From: JAHDBG01 sp963922315
Lineage (GTDB): Bacteria > Pseudomonadota > Gammaproteobacteria > Chromatiales > Chromatiaceae
DNA: 56,924 nucleotides
Reading direction: 5' to 3'
Assembly (NCBI GenBank): GCA_963922315.1
Contig: CAWUID010000008.1
Location: forward strand, 1 to 56,924
Part shown: positions 8,126 through 16,472 of the stretch, in pieces
How positions within the stretch are numbered: the stretch's first letter is position 1
Layout of the letters: every line of letters begins with the position of its first letter
The notes under the pieces: generated by a model
The model's database searches: none
Told to the model about the DNA's origin: nothing
Seen by the model: the letters and a program-made list of their open reading frames with translations, nothing else
Position numbers and translations under genes: made by a program

Positions 8126-8833
8126 ATGCAAACTATGCGGGCGATACAACAACGTATACAGGCAGCGGCAGAACGGGCCGGACGCTCTGTTGATGAGATT
8201 ACCCTGGTTGCAGTCAGCAAAACCAGACCGATTGCAGATCTGGAGGCAGCATATGCTGCAGGCGTTCGCCATTTTGGTGAAAACCGCTCAGCCGAGTTTG
8301 CCGAAAAGGTGCAGGCATTGTGTCATCTGCCAGACATTCGATGGCACTTTATCGGCCATTTGCAGACCCGACAGAGTCAGCCGATTGCGCAGTCAGCCGA
8401 TTACTTCCACGCAGTGGATCGGGAAAAGATTGCACAACGGCTGTCACGTCAGTTACATGGCACAGGTCGTACACTGCCAGTGTTTATTGAAATGAACGTA
8501 TCAGGTGAGCAGAGCAAGGGTGGTTTCCAGGCAGCAGACTGGGAACAGGATGCCCGGCAGCAGGCAGAGTTGGTGCAGGCGGTTGGTAATATTGCAGGTT
8601 TGCCACACCTGCAAGTACTGGGATTGATGACGATGGCACCTTTTCGTGTGCCAGAGGGCGAAGTGCGCAGTGTTTTTCGTCGGTTGCGGCAACTGTCAGG
8701 CTGGTTACATCAGGCATTGCCAGGACTGAACGCCCCAGCACTATCGATGGGAATGAGTGATGACTTTGAGATCGCGATTGAGGAAGGTGCGACACATGTG
8801 CGGGTGGGGAGTGCGATTTTTGGTGGGCGTTGA
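8126..8833 (+). CDS. yggS: YggS/PLPBP-type pyridoxal phosphate homeostasis protein
   Basis: The 235-residue product is a PLP-binding TIM-barrel protein of the YggS/PROSC family, which buffers pyridoxal phosphate and has no known catalytic activity. The PLP lysine is in LVAVSKT (about residue 31). FGENR, WHFIGHLQ, GLMTM and LSMGMSDDFEIAIEEGAT are all in the expected order, and the C-terminus VRVGSAIFGGR is intact. It starts 9 bp after the permease gene, preceded by an AGGGC site, and ends before a bidirectional terminator. In many gammaproteobacteria yggS is near proC and pilT; those are absent. Confidence 0.95.
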   Translation: MQTMRAIQQRIQAAAERAGRSVDEITLVAVSKTRPIADLEAAYAAGVRHFGENRSAEFAEKVQALCHLPDIRWHFIGHLQTRQSQPIAQSADYFHAVDREKIAQRLSRQLHGTGRTLPVFIEMNVSGEQSKGGFQAADWEQDARQQAELVQAVGNIAGLPHLQVLGLMTMAPFRVPEGEVRSVFRRLRQLSGWLHQALPGLNAPALSMGMSDDFEIAIEEGATHVRVGSAIFGGR

Positions 8834-8858
8834 TACAATCCTGATTTGATACCCGCAT

Positions 8859-8886
8859 AAAAAAACCGGCGTAAGCCGGTTTTTTT
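8859..8886. terminator. Bidirectional rho-independent terminator
   Basis: A7-CCGGC-GTAA-GCCGG-T7: a 5-bp GC stem with a 4-nt loop, flanked by an A-run and a T-run, plus A-T pairs extending the stem. It lies 25 bp past yggS (plus strand) and 8 bp past the 3' end of tRNA-Val (minus strand), so it can end both transcripts. Confidence 0.9.
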
Positions 8887-8894
8887 GCGTTGTC

Positions 8895-8971
8895 TGGTAG
8901 GCGCGATCGGATTCGAACCAACGACCCCCACCATGTCAAGGTGGTGCTCTAACCAACTGAGCTACGCGCCT
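8895..8971 (-). tRNA. tRNA-Val (GAC)
   Basis: Read on the minus strand, the 77-nt gene folds as a cloverleaf: acceptor AGGCGCG (8965-8971) pairs with CGCGCCT next to an encoded CCA end (8895-8897). The D-arm is of the GCTCAGTTGGTTAGAGC type, the anticodon loop is TTGACAT with anticodon GAC, and the T-loop is GGTTCGAATCC. It stands alone and is terminated by the shared hairpin at 8859-8886. Confidence 0.96.
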
Positions 8972-9056
8972 GTCGGGGTATGTAAGAAAACTGCTGCACT
9001 TGCGACGTTTTCAGACGTACTCTCCTTATCTTTGTTAATTTACTTGATTCGGTACC

Positions 9057-10409
9057 ATGATGGCAAGCTTTTTAATGCATAGAATCCGCTATACGATTAT
9101 TGTGTTGTGTTGTTGTGTCAGTCTGGCGCAAGCAGCAACACCGAAAGTGCAGTCCTGGGTCAGCAGCCAGGGTGCAAAAGTGATGTATGTGCAGGCTGAT
9201 ACCCTGCCGATGCTGGATATCCGCATCGTATTTGCTGCGGGTAGCGCCTGGGATAGTGAACTCCCGGGACTGGCGCAGTTTACCAATGCTTTGTTGACGG
9301 AAGGTGCCGGAGACTGGGATGCACAGACATTGGCGAGCCGGGTTGAAGCGGAAGGTATCCAGCTGGGTAGTGCCGCATATCGGGATATGGCCTCGGTGTC
9401 CGTGCGTACACTGACCACCCAACCGGCGCTCAGCGTGGCGGTAGACAGTTTAGCTAAAGTGCTGGGTGAGCCACGCTTTGCGGTGGACTCGATAGCGCAG
9501 ATCCGGCAGCAACTGCTGGTCGGATTGCGTTATACCGCACAGTCACCAGGTAAGGTAGCGGCAGAAAAGTTGTATCAGACGTTATATGGCAATCATCCGT
9601 ATGCACATCCGATTTCAGGTACAGCAGACAGCCTGGCAAAGATTACCCGGCGCGATATTCAAGCGTTCCATCATCAATATTATGTGGCGGCGAATGCAGT
9701 GATTGCGCTGGTCGGCGATATCGACCAGAAAACGGCGGAGAAAATCGCTGAACAAGTCTCTGCCAAGTTGCAGCCTGGTCAGGCTGCACCTGCTTTGCCG
9801 ATGCCAGAATCTGTGTCAGAGCAACGGAAGTCCGTTCCGTTTCCGGCCTCGCAGAGTCATTTATACCTTGGGCGGTTCGGGGTAACCCGGCATGATCCGG
9901 ATTATTTCCCCCTGTATGTCGGCAATCATATTCTGGGTGGCAGCACACTGAATTCATTGTTGGGTGATGCAGTGCGTCATCAGCGTGGTTTGTCTTACAG
10001 CGTATACAGCTATTTCCGGCCGATGCAGGTGCCCGGGCCGTTTGTGATGGTGGCACAGACCCAGAATGCTCAGGCGGAGACTGCGTTGCAGGTGATGCGC
10101 TCAGTGTTGCAGCAGTTTATGGGGCAGGGCCCGACTCAGGCACAGTTGCAGGCGGCGCAGCAATATCTGACCGGTAACTTTCCGCTGTCAGTCGCGAGCA
10201 ATCAAAAGATTGTCGAATATATCGCGATGATAGGTTTTTACGATCTGCCTCTGGATTGGCTGGCGACCCTGCCGGATAAGCTGGCAGCTGTGACGGCAGA
10301 ACAAGTGCGGTCGGCCTTCCAACGTCGGATACAACCGCAACAGCAGGTTACAGTGATTGTCGGTGGTGAAGTGCAGGATCAGGAGGTGCTTTTTTCCGCC
10401 GATAAATGA
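9057..10409 (+). CDS. M16 peptidase-like protein lacking the zinc motif
   Basis: The 450-residue exported protein has the two-domain M16 (insulinase/PqqL) fold pattern. A signal peptide is visible in RYTIIVLCCCVSLAQA before ATPKV, and the family repeats include NPYAHP-like NHPYAHPISG and the second-domain GRFGVTRHDPDYFPLYVGNHILGGS. In active members the first domain has HxxEH; here the same place reads GLAQFTNALL, so both zinc histidines and the glutamate are absent. It is probably a non-catalytic subunit, which usually follows an active partner gene, but none is next to it. The start could be 9057, 9060 or 9075. Its 3' end overlaps convergent aroE by 31 bp. Confidence 0.88.
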   Translation: MMASFLMHRIRYTIIVLCCCVSLAQAATPKVQSWVSSQGAKVMYVQADTLPMLDIRIVFAAGSAWDSELPGLAQFTNALLTEGAGDWDAQTLASRVEAEGIQLGSAAYRDMASVSVRTLTTQPALSVAVDSLAKVLGEPRFAVDSIAQIRQQLLVGLRYTAQSPGKVAAEKLYQTLYGNHPYAHPISGTADSLAKITRRDIQAFHHQYYVAANAVIALVGDIDQKTAEKIAEQVSAKLQPGQAAPALPMPESVSEQRKSVPFPASQSHLYLGRFGVTRHDPDYFPLYVGNHILGGSTLNSLLGDAVRHQRGLSYSVYSYFRPMQVPGPFVMVAQTQNAQAETALQVMRSVLQQFMGQGPTQAQLQAAQQYLTGNFPLSVASNQKIVEYIAMIGFYDLPLDWLATLPDKLAAVTAEQVRSAFQRRIQPQQQVTVIVGGEVQDQEVLFSADK

Positions 10410-11221
10410 GCAAGTACGGGAGCGGTATCTGGTTGTATGCCACGCCACAGATAAAACGCAGCAGCGGCCTGTTCCACCAGCATACCGAGGCCATCTATGG
10501 TTTGTGCAGCGCCCTGTTGCGCGGTCCAGCGCAGAAAAGGGGTTGGCTGGTTGCTGTATAGCAGATCATATGCGTAGGTATGTGTGGCAACTGTGGCTGC
10601 AGGTATGGCAGGTACTTGTCCGGAGAGGCCTGCGGCAGTGGCGTGGAGAATTAGATCAAAGGGTTCTGCCGGAATCTGATCAAAGCTGCATCCGGATACG
10701 AAGGCCGCGCTGACTGAGTCTGCAAGTGCCCGGGCTTTGTCAGGACTGCGGTTGGCGATGATCAGTTGTGCGGGCTGGCATGCCAGGATAGGGTGCAATA
10801 TGCCGCGTGTAGCGCCACCAGCACCCAGAATCAGGATGCGCGAGCCGGTCAGGTGTATGTCATGGTTATGCTGCAAGTCGCGGACCAGCCCGATGCCGTC
10901 TGTATTCTCGCCGTGCAAAGTGTTGTCCTGGCGTACAACTAATGTATTCACAGCACCGGCAGCCTGCGCCTGTGCACTGAGCGTATCCGCCAAGTCATAG
11001 GCTTGTTGTTTGAAAGGTACGGTCACATTCAGGCCTTTGCCTCCGGCGGCGATAAAGCCGCGGACGGTATTGCTGAACTGATCTGGTTGGCTGAGGATTC
11101 TGTCGTAGGTAATGTATTGGCTGGTCTGCTTCGCAAATGCTTGATGGATGGCTGGTGATCGGGAATGGGCGATCGGATTGCCGATGACGGCGTACGGGCC
11201 TAGTTGTTGTGTATACATCAA
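10379..11221 (-). CDS. aroE: Shikimate dehydrogenase AroE
   Basis: The 280-residue enzyme reduces 3-dehydroshikimate to shikimate with NADPH in aromatic amino acid synthesis. Visible marks are the substrate site NPIAHSRSP (residues 15-23), the catalytic lysine in NVTVPFK (about 71), the catalytic aspartate in NTDGIG (about 107), the Rossmann loop GAGGATRG (about 132), the NADP-type NRSPDKA turn, and DLLYSNQPTPFL near residue 215. Two ATGs stand in tandem at the start. The 5' end abuts the large inverted-repeat element at once, with no clear ribosome site, so its promoter must lie inside that element. It converges with the M16-like gene. Confidence 0.95.
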   Translation of the reverse strand: MMYTQQLGPYAVIGNPIAHSRSPAIHQAFAKQTSQYITYDRILSQPDQFSNTVRGFIAAGGKGLNVTVPFKQQAYDLADTLSAQAQAAGAVNTLVVRQDNTLHGENTDGIGLVRDLQHNHDIHLTGSRILILGAGGATRGILHPILACQPAQLIIANRSPDKARALADSVSAAFVSGCSFDQIPAEPFDLILHATAAGLSGQVPAIPAATVATHTYAYDLLYSNQPTPFLRWTAQQGAAQTIDGLGMLVEQAAAAFYLWRGIQPDTAPVLAHLSAEKSTS

Positions 11222-11346
11222 TGTTGTGGATGTGATTCAAACTGATGTGGATTAATAAGCCGGGCTAGATGAAATCCAATGTTGTCAATGTCAGGTTTGG
11301 CGTTTTCCAACCGGGGCTCTCCGAGGTACGCCAGAATACCCGTCCT

Positions 11347-11390
11347 GGGGGCTCGGCTGCGGCCGTCCATGGCCGCAGACGCCCTCGGAG
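11347..11390 (+). repeat. Left 44-bp arm of perfect inverted repeat
   Basis: This arm is the exact reverse complement of 11817-11860. It is GC-rich and itself contains a partial palindrome around CCATGG. The arms are 426 bp apart. Confidence 0.9.
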
Positions 11391-11816
11391 CCCCCCGGCC
11401 GGGAAACGCTCGAGAGTAAGGTGGTACAACCACCTTCGCGGTCATTCCCACCAGAGTGGCACTGTGGCATAACAAACCTTGCGAGGACTGCTCATGCGCC
11501 GATAGCGCATCGGTGACCAGGTGTTCACCCAACACACCAGCGAATACCTGTCGTTCTGTACGTAGCGAAGCCGCAGTCACAGCATCTGCCGGATTGGCTG
11601 CCAATCTATCCGGTCTGGTAGGCAAACGAGCTTCAGCGAACAGTCTCCCGGTCAATTCATTTCCGGCATACAGGCTTCTTGTCGCGGTACCGCATGGTCC
11701 CGACAGCCGGTGTCGCAGGTTTTGCCGCAAATGTGTGCAAAGGTTGCCCGGTTTGAAAATGGCTGCGGAGATGGTTGCACCACGGTGCTAAAAAGCGGGG
11801 CGTTATCCCGATCTGC

Positions 11817-11860
11817 TCTCCGAGGGCGTCTGCGGCCATGGACGGCCGCAGCCGAGCCCC
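11817..11860 (-). repeat. Right 44-bp arm of perfect inverted repeat
   Basis: This is the exact reverse complement of 11347-11390. Flanking sequence on both sides is also similar in inverted orientation but has diverged, so the perfect 44 bp may be kept by conversion or be recent. Confidence 0.9.
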
Positions 11861-11975
11861 CACGGACGGGTATTCTGGCGTCCCTGGAGAGCAGATCGGG
11901 ATAGCGCTTGCGAAAAGCCTGCGCCAACAGATCACCACATCAGTTTGAATCGTACCCCTTAATGTTGTCTGCGTC

Positions 11976-12003
11976 TTGACACTTTGTCATGTCTTGGTAC
12001 AAT
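11976..12003 (+). promoter_or_regulatory. Sigma-70 promoter of the tRNA operon
   Basis: TTGACA (11976-11981), a 16-bp spacer and TACAAT (11998-12003) lie 15 bp before tRNA-Gly. The match to consensus is strong and the spacing to the mature 5' end is what a stable-RNA promoter needs. The box starts only 18 bp beyond the right end of the inverted-repeat element. Confidence 0.8.
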
Positions 12004-12018
12004 CTTGTGTCTGATTCT

Positions 12019-12094
<76 letters not shown>

Positions 12095-12140
12095 GGTTTA
12101 TCTGTAGGTAACAGCGAGTTCGTTCAGAAGCGCTTTCACT

Positions 12141-12214
12141 GGCCGAATGGCAGAATGGCTATGCAGCGGACTGCAAATCCGTGTATCTCGGTTCGACTCC
12201 GGGTTCGGCCTCCA
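12141..12214 (+). tRNA. cysT: tRNA-Cys (GCA)
   Basis: The 74-nt gene has acceptor GGCCGAA pairing with TTCGGCC, an anticodon loop CTGCAAA with anticodon GCA, a T-arm GGTTCGACTCC, and an encoded CCA. It is second in the Gly-Cys-Leu transcript, 46 bp after tRNA-Gly. Confidence 0.97.
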
Positions 12215-12222
12215 GTCTGATA

Positions 12223-12311
12223 GCCCGGGTGGCGGAATTGGTAGACGCAGCGGACTTAAAATCCGCCGGCCTTAAATGGCTGTGCCGGTTCGAGTCCGGC
12301 CCCGGGCACCA
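12223..12311 (+). tRNA. leuZ: tRNA-Leu (TAA)
   Basis: The 89-nt class II tRNA has acceptor GCCCGGG pairing with CCCGGGC, an anticodon loop CTTAAAA with anticodon TAA, a long variable arm (GCCGGCC...TGGCTGTGCCGG region), a T-loop GTTCGAGTC and an encoded CCA. It is third in the operon and is followed by the terminator at 12336-12373. Confidence 0.97.
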
Positions 12312-12335
12312 TCTTATGCTGTGTTGAACAGCACT

Positions 12336-12373
12336 AAAAACCCAAATCCTGTTGACAGGATTTGGGTTTTTTT
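12336..12373. terminator. Bidirectional terminator between tRNA operon and ftsZ
   Basis: A5-CCCAAATCCT-GTTGAC-AGGATTTGGG-T7: a perfect 10-bp stem, 6-nt loop, with an A-run before and a T-run after. It ends the plus-strand tRNA transcript and, read the other way, the minus-strand dcw transcript 20 bp past the ftsZ stop. It therefore marks the end of the dcw cluster; lpxC, often next after ftsZ, is not present. Confidence 0.93.
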
Positions 12374-12392
12374 GTGCCTGTACGGAACGCTG

Positions 12393-13526
12393 TTAATCGG
12401 CCTGACGGCGCAGAAATGCCGGGATATCCAGGTATTCCAGGTCTTGTGCTTCGTCGTTTGCCACATAACCGCGTGGGTAATCGGGTTGTCCGCCGCCGAC
12501 TGCTGCCACTTTAGTTTCGTGATGTGAGGTCACCAGCTTCAGGTTGCTTTCAGGTTGTTTAGCCTGTTGGTGATTGCCGATGCCGGTGGCGACCACAGTC
12601 ACCCGGATTTCGTCCTGCATCTCCATGTCAATCACTGTGCCCACCACGACGGTCGCTTCTTCGTCGACAAATTCTTTGACGATGCTGCCCACTTCATCAA
12701 ATTCGCCGATAGACAGGTCCATTCCGGCGGTAATGTTGACCAGCAGGCCGCCGGCACCGGACAGGTTGATGTCTTCCAGTAGCTGATCATTGATCGCTGA
12801 TTCTGCCGCATCACGAGCGCGATTTTCGCCGCTGGCGGTGCCGGTACCCATCATCGCTTCACCTTTTTCGCTCATCACGGTGCGGACATCGGCAAAGTCG
12901 ACATTGATCAGGCCGGGGCGGGTGATCAGTTCTGCAATACCCTGCACTGCGTTATACAACACGTCGTTTGCTTGTTTGAAGGCATCCAGTAGTGAAGTGG
13001 ATTTGCCCAGTACGGTGAGTAATTTTTCATTGGGTACCACGATCAGTGAGTCTACCCGGGCGCGTAGTTCAGCGATCCCGGCCTCAGCGATTTTCATCCG
13101 TTTGCCACCTTCAAACGGAAATGGCTTCGTTACGACAGCGACGGTCAGTATATCGTGCTCTTTGGCAATTTCGGCGATTACTGGCGCTGCGCCAGTACCG
13201 GTGCCGCCGCCCATGCCGGCGGTAATGAATACCATATCGGCGCCTTTCAGTTGTTCACTGATCCGGTCACGGGCTTCTTCGGCGGCTTCCTGACCGACTT
13301 TCGGGTTGGCACCGGCGCCGAGACCGCGCGTCAGGTGTTCACCCAGCCGCAGTTTGGTGTTCACGTCTGCATTGTTCAATGCCTGGGCGTCGGTGTTAGC
13401 ACAAATGAATTCCACACCTTCCAGGTGTGATTGCAGCATGTGTCCGACGGCATTACCACCGCCGCCACCGACGCCGATCACTTTGATGATGGCGTGTTGG
13501 TTGTCGAGTTCCATCAGTTCAAACAT
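12393..13526 (-). CDS. ftsZ: Cell division protein FtsZ
   Basis: The 377-residue tubulin homologue polymerises at midcell with GTP to form the Z ring. The GTP site motifs are VGGGGGNAVGHM (residues 19-30) and the tubulin signature GGGTGTG (106-112). The T7-loop region is intact, with NVDFADVRTVM near residue 208. A variable linker (about 320-365) leads to the conserved C-terminal tail YLDIPAFLRRQAD, which binds FtsA and ZipA. It is the last gene of the dcw cluster, 66 bp after ftsA, with a terminator just downstream. Confidence 0.98.
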   Translation of the reverse strand: MFELMELDNQHAIIKVIGVGGGGGNAVGHMLQSHLEGVEFICANTDAQALNNADVNTKLRLGEHLTRGLGAGANPKVGQEAAEEARDRISEQLKGADMVFITAGMGGGTGTGAAPVIAEIAKEHDILTVAVVTKPFPFEGGKRMKIAEAGIAELRARVDSLIVVPNEKLLTVLGKSTSLLDAFKQANDVLYNAVQGIAELITRPGLINVDFADVRTVMSEKGEAMMGTGTASGENRARDAAESAINDQLLEDINLSGAGGLLVNITAGMDLSIGEFDEVGSIVKEFVDEEATVVVGTVIDMEMQDEIRVTVVATGIGNHQQAKQPESNLKLVTSHHETKVAAVGGGQPDYPRGYVANDEAQDLEYLDIPAFLRRQAD

Positions 13527-13592
13527 GGTGTTGTCTCTGTGAAGAAAATGCAGATAAATCGGATTGGTGTGTTATTGGTTTTGGTATCAAGC

Positions 13593-14828
13593 TTAAAAGT
13601 TGCCCTGAAACCACTGCTTCATACGTTGCCAGATGGTCTGCAGGCTGGTGTCCGGTGACAATGGTCCGGGCCGACGGGCACGGTTATCCTGTTGTGCATA
13701 CAACAGCAGACCCACTCCTGTGGCATGACTTGGATCCTGCACGTTCGGCAGACCATGGATATTCGTGGGTATTCCGAGCCGCACTGGCATGTGAAAGACT
13801 TCTTCGGCCAGATCCAACAAGCCTTCCATTTTGGCACTGCCACCAGTCAGTACCACGCCACCGGCGGCCTGTTCGGCAAAGCCGGAGTGTTGCAGCTTGG
13901 TCTGGATTAACCCGAGTAATTCGTCATATCGGGGTTCTACGACTTCAGCCAGGGTTTGTCGGGATAACGAACGGGCCGGGCGATCTCCGATACTGGGAAC
14001 TTCGATTTGTTGTTCTGTGTGTACCAGTGAGGCGAGGGCACAGGCATACTTCTTTTTGATGTCTTCGGCAGCCAGTGTCGGGGTGCGCAGGCCGACGGCG
14101 ATGTCGTGCGTGACCTGATGCCCGGCTATCGGGATCACATCGGTATAGCGGATACCACCATTCTTGTAGAGTGCGATATCGGTGGTGCCTCCTCCGATGT
14201 CGGCCAGGCAGACGCCCAGTTCTTTTTCATCTTCCTGCAACACAGCATAGCAGGATGCCAGTTGCTCCAGAATCAAGTCTTCAACTTCCAGGCCGCAGCG
14301 CCGGATACATTTGGTGATGTTTTGCACCGCACTGACTGCGCCGGTTACCAGGTGTACTTTGACTTCCATGCGGATGCCGGACATGCCGATCGGATCCTGA
14401 ATGCCTTCCTGGTTATCGATGATAAATTCTTGTGGCAGGATATGTAGTATTTCGCGATCAGCCAGTGTGGGTACCGCGCGGGCGGCATCAATGACCCGAT
14501 CTACATCTGCCTGGCTGACTTCCCGATCACGGATCGCAACAATGCCTTCCGAGTTCTGGCTGGCAACATGGCTGCCAGCGATGCCGGCATACACGCTGCT
14601 GATTTCGATGCCGGACATCAGTTCGGCTTCAGCAACTGCACTCTGTATTGCCTGGACGGTAGATTCGATATCGACCACCACGCCTTTTTTCAGGCCATGT
14701 GAGTCGCAACGTCCCAGACCGATCACGTCAATGCCCTGGTCGTCGCGTATTTCACCGACGATGGCAGCGATTTTTGAGGTGCCGATATCCAGGCCAACGA
14801 TGATATTTTTGTCGTGTTTTTTTGCCAT
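13593..14828 (-). CDS. ftsA: Cell division protein FtsA
   Basis: The 411-residue actin-like ATPase tethers FtsZ to the membrane. Motifs are the phosphate-1 loop GLDIGTSKIAAIVG (13-26), the 1C domain inserted near residues 85-165, phosphate-2 LADIGGGTTDIALY (about 208), and GGVVLTGGSAKMEG (about 333). The C-terminus WQRMKQWFQGNF is a typical amphipathic membrane-targeting helix. Its ATG overlaps the ftsQ stop by one base, so the two are translationally coupled. Confidence 0.97.
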   Translation of the reverse strand: MAKKHDKNIIVGLDIGTSKIAAIVGEIRDDQGIDVIGLGRCDSHGLKKGVVVDIESTVQAIQSAVAEAELMSGIEISSVYAGIAGSHVASQNSEGIVAIRDREVSQADVDRVIDAARAVPTLADREILHILPQEFIIDNQEGIQDPIGMSGIRMEVKVHLVTGAVSAVQNITKCIRRCGLEVEDLILEQLASCYAVLQEDEKELGVCLADIGGGTTDIALYKNGGIRYTDVIPIAGHQVTHDIAVGLRTPTLAAEDIKKKYACALASLVHTEQQIEVPSIGDRPARSLSRQTLAEVVEPRYDELLGLIQTKLQHSGFAEQAAGGVVLTGGSAKMEGLLDLAEEVFHMPVRLGIPTNIHGLPNVQDPSHATGVGLLLYAQQDNRARRPGPLSPDTSLQTIWQRMKQWFQGNF

Positions 14829-15550
14829 TAAGCAGCGTCCTTAAACAAGACGGCGAAGCCTTGCGGGTAGCGTAGGTCAATCCGGCGCGCGGGTTTGGGT
14901 AATCGCGGGTAAATCTGCACAAAATCGCGCCAGCGTTGTAAGGGCTGGCGGTGATCCAGCAATACGGTCAGTCCGGGTTGTAATTGTATGGTCCAGTTGC
15001 CGGGCGGATGACGTTGCAGGCGCCGTAAGCGCAAATCCGGATCAGGCAGTGTGGGTTGAATCTGTTGCAACAAGTCGATCAGTTCTGTGGCCTGACTGGT
15101 AGCACCGATTAACACGGGTAAATCCAGCGTGATGGCTTGCGTCGGGCGGAATAATTCTCCCCTGGCATTGATCCAGGTCACAGACTCTGTTTCTCCCCAG
15201 CGCGCCAGTGGCACCTGTTCCAGCAGCATGATGTGTACGGTATCTGGCCAGATACGTCGCACATGAGCTTCGGCCACCCAGGGTAGTGCCATGCAGGCCG
15301 CCTGCAGACGAGTCAGATCCAGATTGAAAAAGCCAGTGTCGGTAAGTTGTGTCTCCAGTGCCTGTTCAATCTGCGCTGGTTCCAGGTATCGGAATCCGCC
15401 CTGAATCTGTACCGTACGGAGTGGGAAAAATGCCGGATTCGATAGGTAGTGGAACCAGACCCAGGCGCCACTGCCGCTCAGCAGGCTCAGCCAGATGAGC
15501 GGCCAGATCCAGCACCAGCATAGACTGTGCCTGACATCAGGCATTGTCAT
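14828..15550 (-). CDS. ftsQ: Cell division protein FtsQ
   Basis: The 240-residue bitopic protein has a short cytoplasmic start, one transmembrane helix (about residues 11-32), a POTRA domain starting VQIQGGFRYLEPAQI (about 48-115, with FFNLDLTRLQ and LPWVAEAHVRRIWPD), and a periplasmic beta domain (GELFRPTQ, LPVLIG). It links early and late divisome parts, with FtsL and FtsB. Its start overlaps the end of ddl by 14 bp. It is slightly shorter than E. coli FtsQ. Confidence 0.93.
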   Translation of the reverse strand: MTMPDVRHSLCWCWIWPLIWLSLLSGSGAWVWFHYLSNPAFFPLRTVQIQGGFRYLEPAQIEQALETQLTDTGFFNLDLTRLQAACMALPWVAEAHVRRIWPDTVHIMLLEQVPLARWGETESVTWINARGELFRPTQAITLDLPVLIGATSQATELIDLLQQIQPTLPDPDLRLRRLQRHPPGNWTIQLQPGLTVLLDHRQPLQRWRDFVQIYPRLPKPARRIDLRYPQGFAVLFKDAA

Positions 15551-16472
15551 CGGGTTGATCCAGCGTTTGTGCCAGAATCTCCAGTACCAGTGCAGTGAAA
15601 TCCAGACCGATTGCAGCGGCGGCTTTCGGTACCAGACTGAGCTCGGTCATGCCGGGTACCGTGTTCACTTCGATCAGCCAGGGTTGTTGTGCCTGATCCA
15701 GCATGATATCGACGCGACCCCAGCCGTGACAGTCCAGAGCCCGGAATGCTTCCAGGCATAGTGCCTGAATCTGTTGTTCCAGATCTGCGTCCAGACCACA
15801 TGGAATCTGATAGTGTGTATGCCCGGTCTGATATTTGGCGGTGTGGTCGTAAAATGCCCGGTCTGTCTCCAGACGGATCAGTGGCAGGGCCTGGTTGCCC
15901 AGAATGCTGGTGGTGTATTCGGTACCGCATACACATTGTTCAGCGATCACGTGGCTGTCGCATGCCTGGGCATCGCGCCAGGCAGTGGCGAGCTGAGCAG
16001 CATTCTGTACCTGGCTGACGCCGATGCTAGAGCCTTCCAGTGCGGCCTTCACCATCAGCGGAACACCTAATTGCGTCATGGCTTGGGTCAGGTCTTCTTC
16101 AGTGTTTAACAACATCCAGTCCGGCGTCGGTAAACCCCTACCGCGCCAGATCAGTTTGGTGCGGTATTTATCCATCGCCAGAGCGGCGCCCAGTACGCCA
16201 CTGCCGGTACAGGGCAGGCCGAGTAATTGTAGGGCACCGGGTAATTGGCCATCTTCGCCACCACGACCGTGCACACAATTAAATGCCCGGTCAAAGCTCG
16301 TCAGTTGTGGCAGCAGGTTGCCTGGTTGCAGATCAACCGGATGTGCATCCACCCCAGCGGCCTGTAATGCGGATAAAACAGCGTTGCCACTGCGTAATGA
16401 CACTTCGCGTTCGTTGGCCCAGCCACCCATCAACACCGCGACCCGCCCAAATCGGTCAGGATTCGTGTTCAT
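15537..16472 (-). CDS. ddl: D-alanine--D-alanine ligase
   Basis: The 311-residue ATP-grasp enzyme makes the D-Ala-D-Ala dipeptide for MurF. Motifs include VLMGGWANEREVSLRSG (13-29), FNCVHGRGGEDG (about 64-75), the ATP loop EGSSIGVSQV (about 146), and the magnesium-site segment DIMLDQAQQPWLIEVNTVPGMT (about 255-276). The start overlaps murB by 4 bp (ATGA). The size is that of the DdlB type normally found in the dcw cluster. Confidence 0.96.
   Translation of the reverse strand: MNTNPDRFGRVAVLMGGWANEREVSLRSGNAVLSALQAAGVDAHPVDLQPGNLLPQLTSFDRAFNCVHGRGGEDGQLPGALQLLGLPCTGSGVLGAALAMDKYRTKLIWRGRGLPTPDWMLLNTEEDLTQAMTQLGVPLMVKAALEGSSIGVSQVQNAAQLATAWRDAQACDSHVIAEQCVCGTEYTTSILGNQALPLIRLETDRAFYDHTAKYQTGHTHYQIPCGLDADLEQQIQALCLEAFRALDCHGWGRVDIMLDQAQQPWLIEVNTVPGMTELSLVPKAAAAIGLDFTALVLEILAQTLDQPDDNA

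Larger units (their letters stand above)
11222..11958. mobile_element. 0.74-kb element with long inverted repeats
   Basis: The outer ends share the 18-base GATTCAAACTGATGTGG core in inverted orientation (near 11234-11250 and 11933-11950). Inside are two perfect 44-base inverted arms, 11347-11390 and 11817-11860, that read GGGGGCTCGGCTGCGG inward and the exact complement outward. Similarity continues outside (GCCAGAATACCCGTCC) and inside (TGGT-CAACCA) the arms, so the element looks like two head-to-head copies of a unit of roughly 350 bp. No transposase is recognisable; open frames of 90-170 codons here look like low-complexity by-products. A degenerate solo end occurs at 2128-2200. It separates aroE from the tRNA operon. 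Confidence 0.65.

Noticed and set aside
11218..11938. Long open frames of 90-170 codons inside the inverted-repeat element
   Set aside because: They arise on both strands from the same GC-rich inverted arms, have arginine/alanine-rich random composition, and no known domain.
12555..14844. Plus-strand open frames opposite ftsZ and ftsA (up to 167 codons)
   Set aside because: They are antisense by-products of highly conserved minus-strand genes and show no family features.
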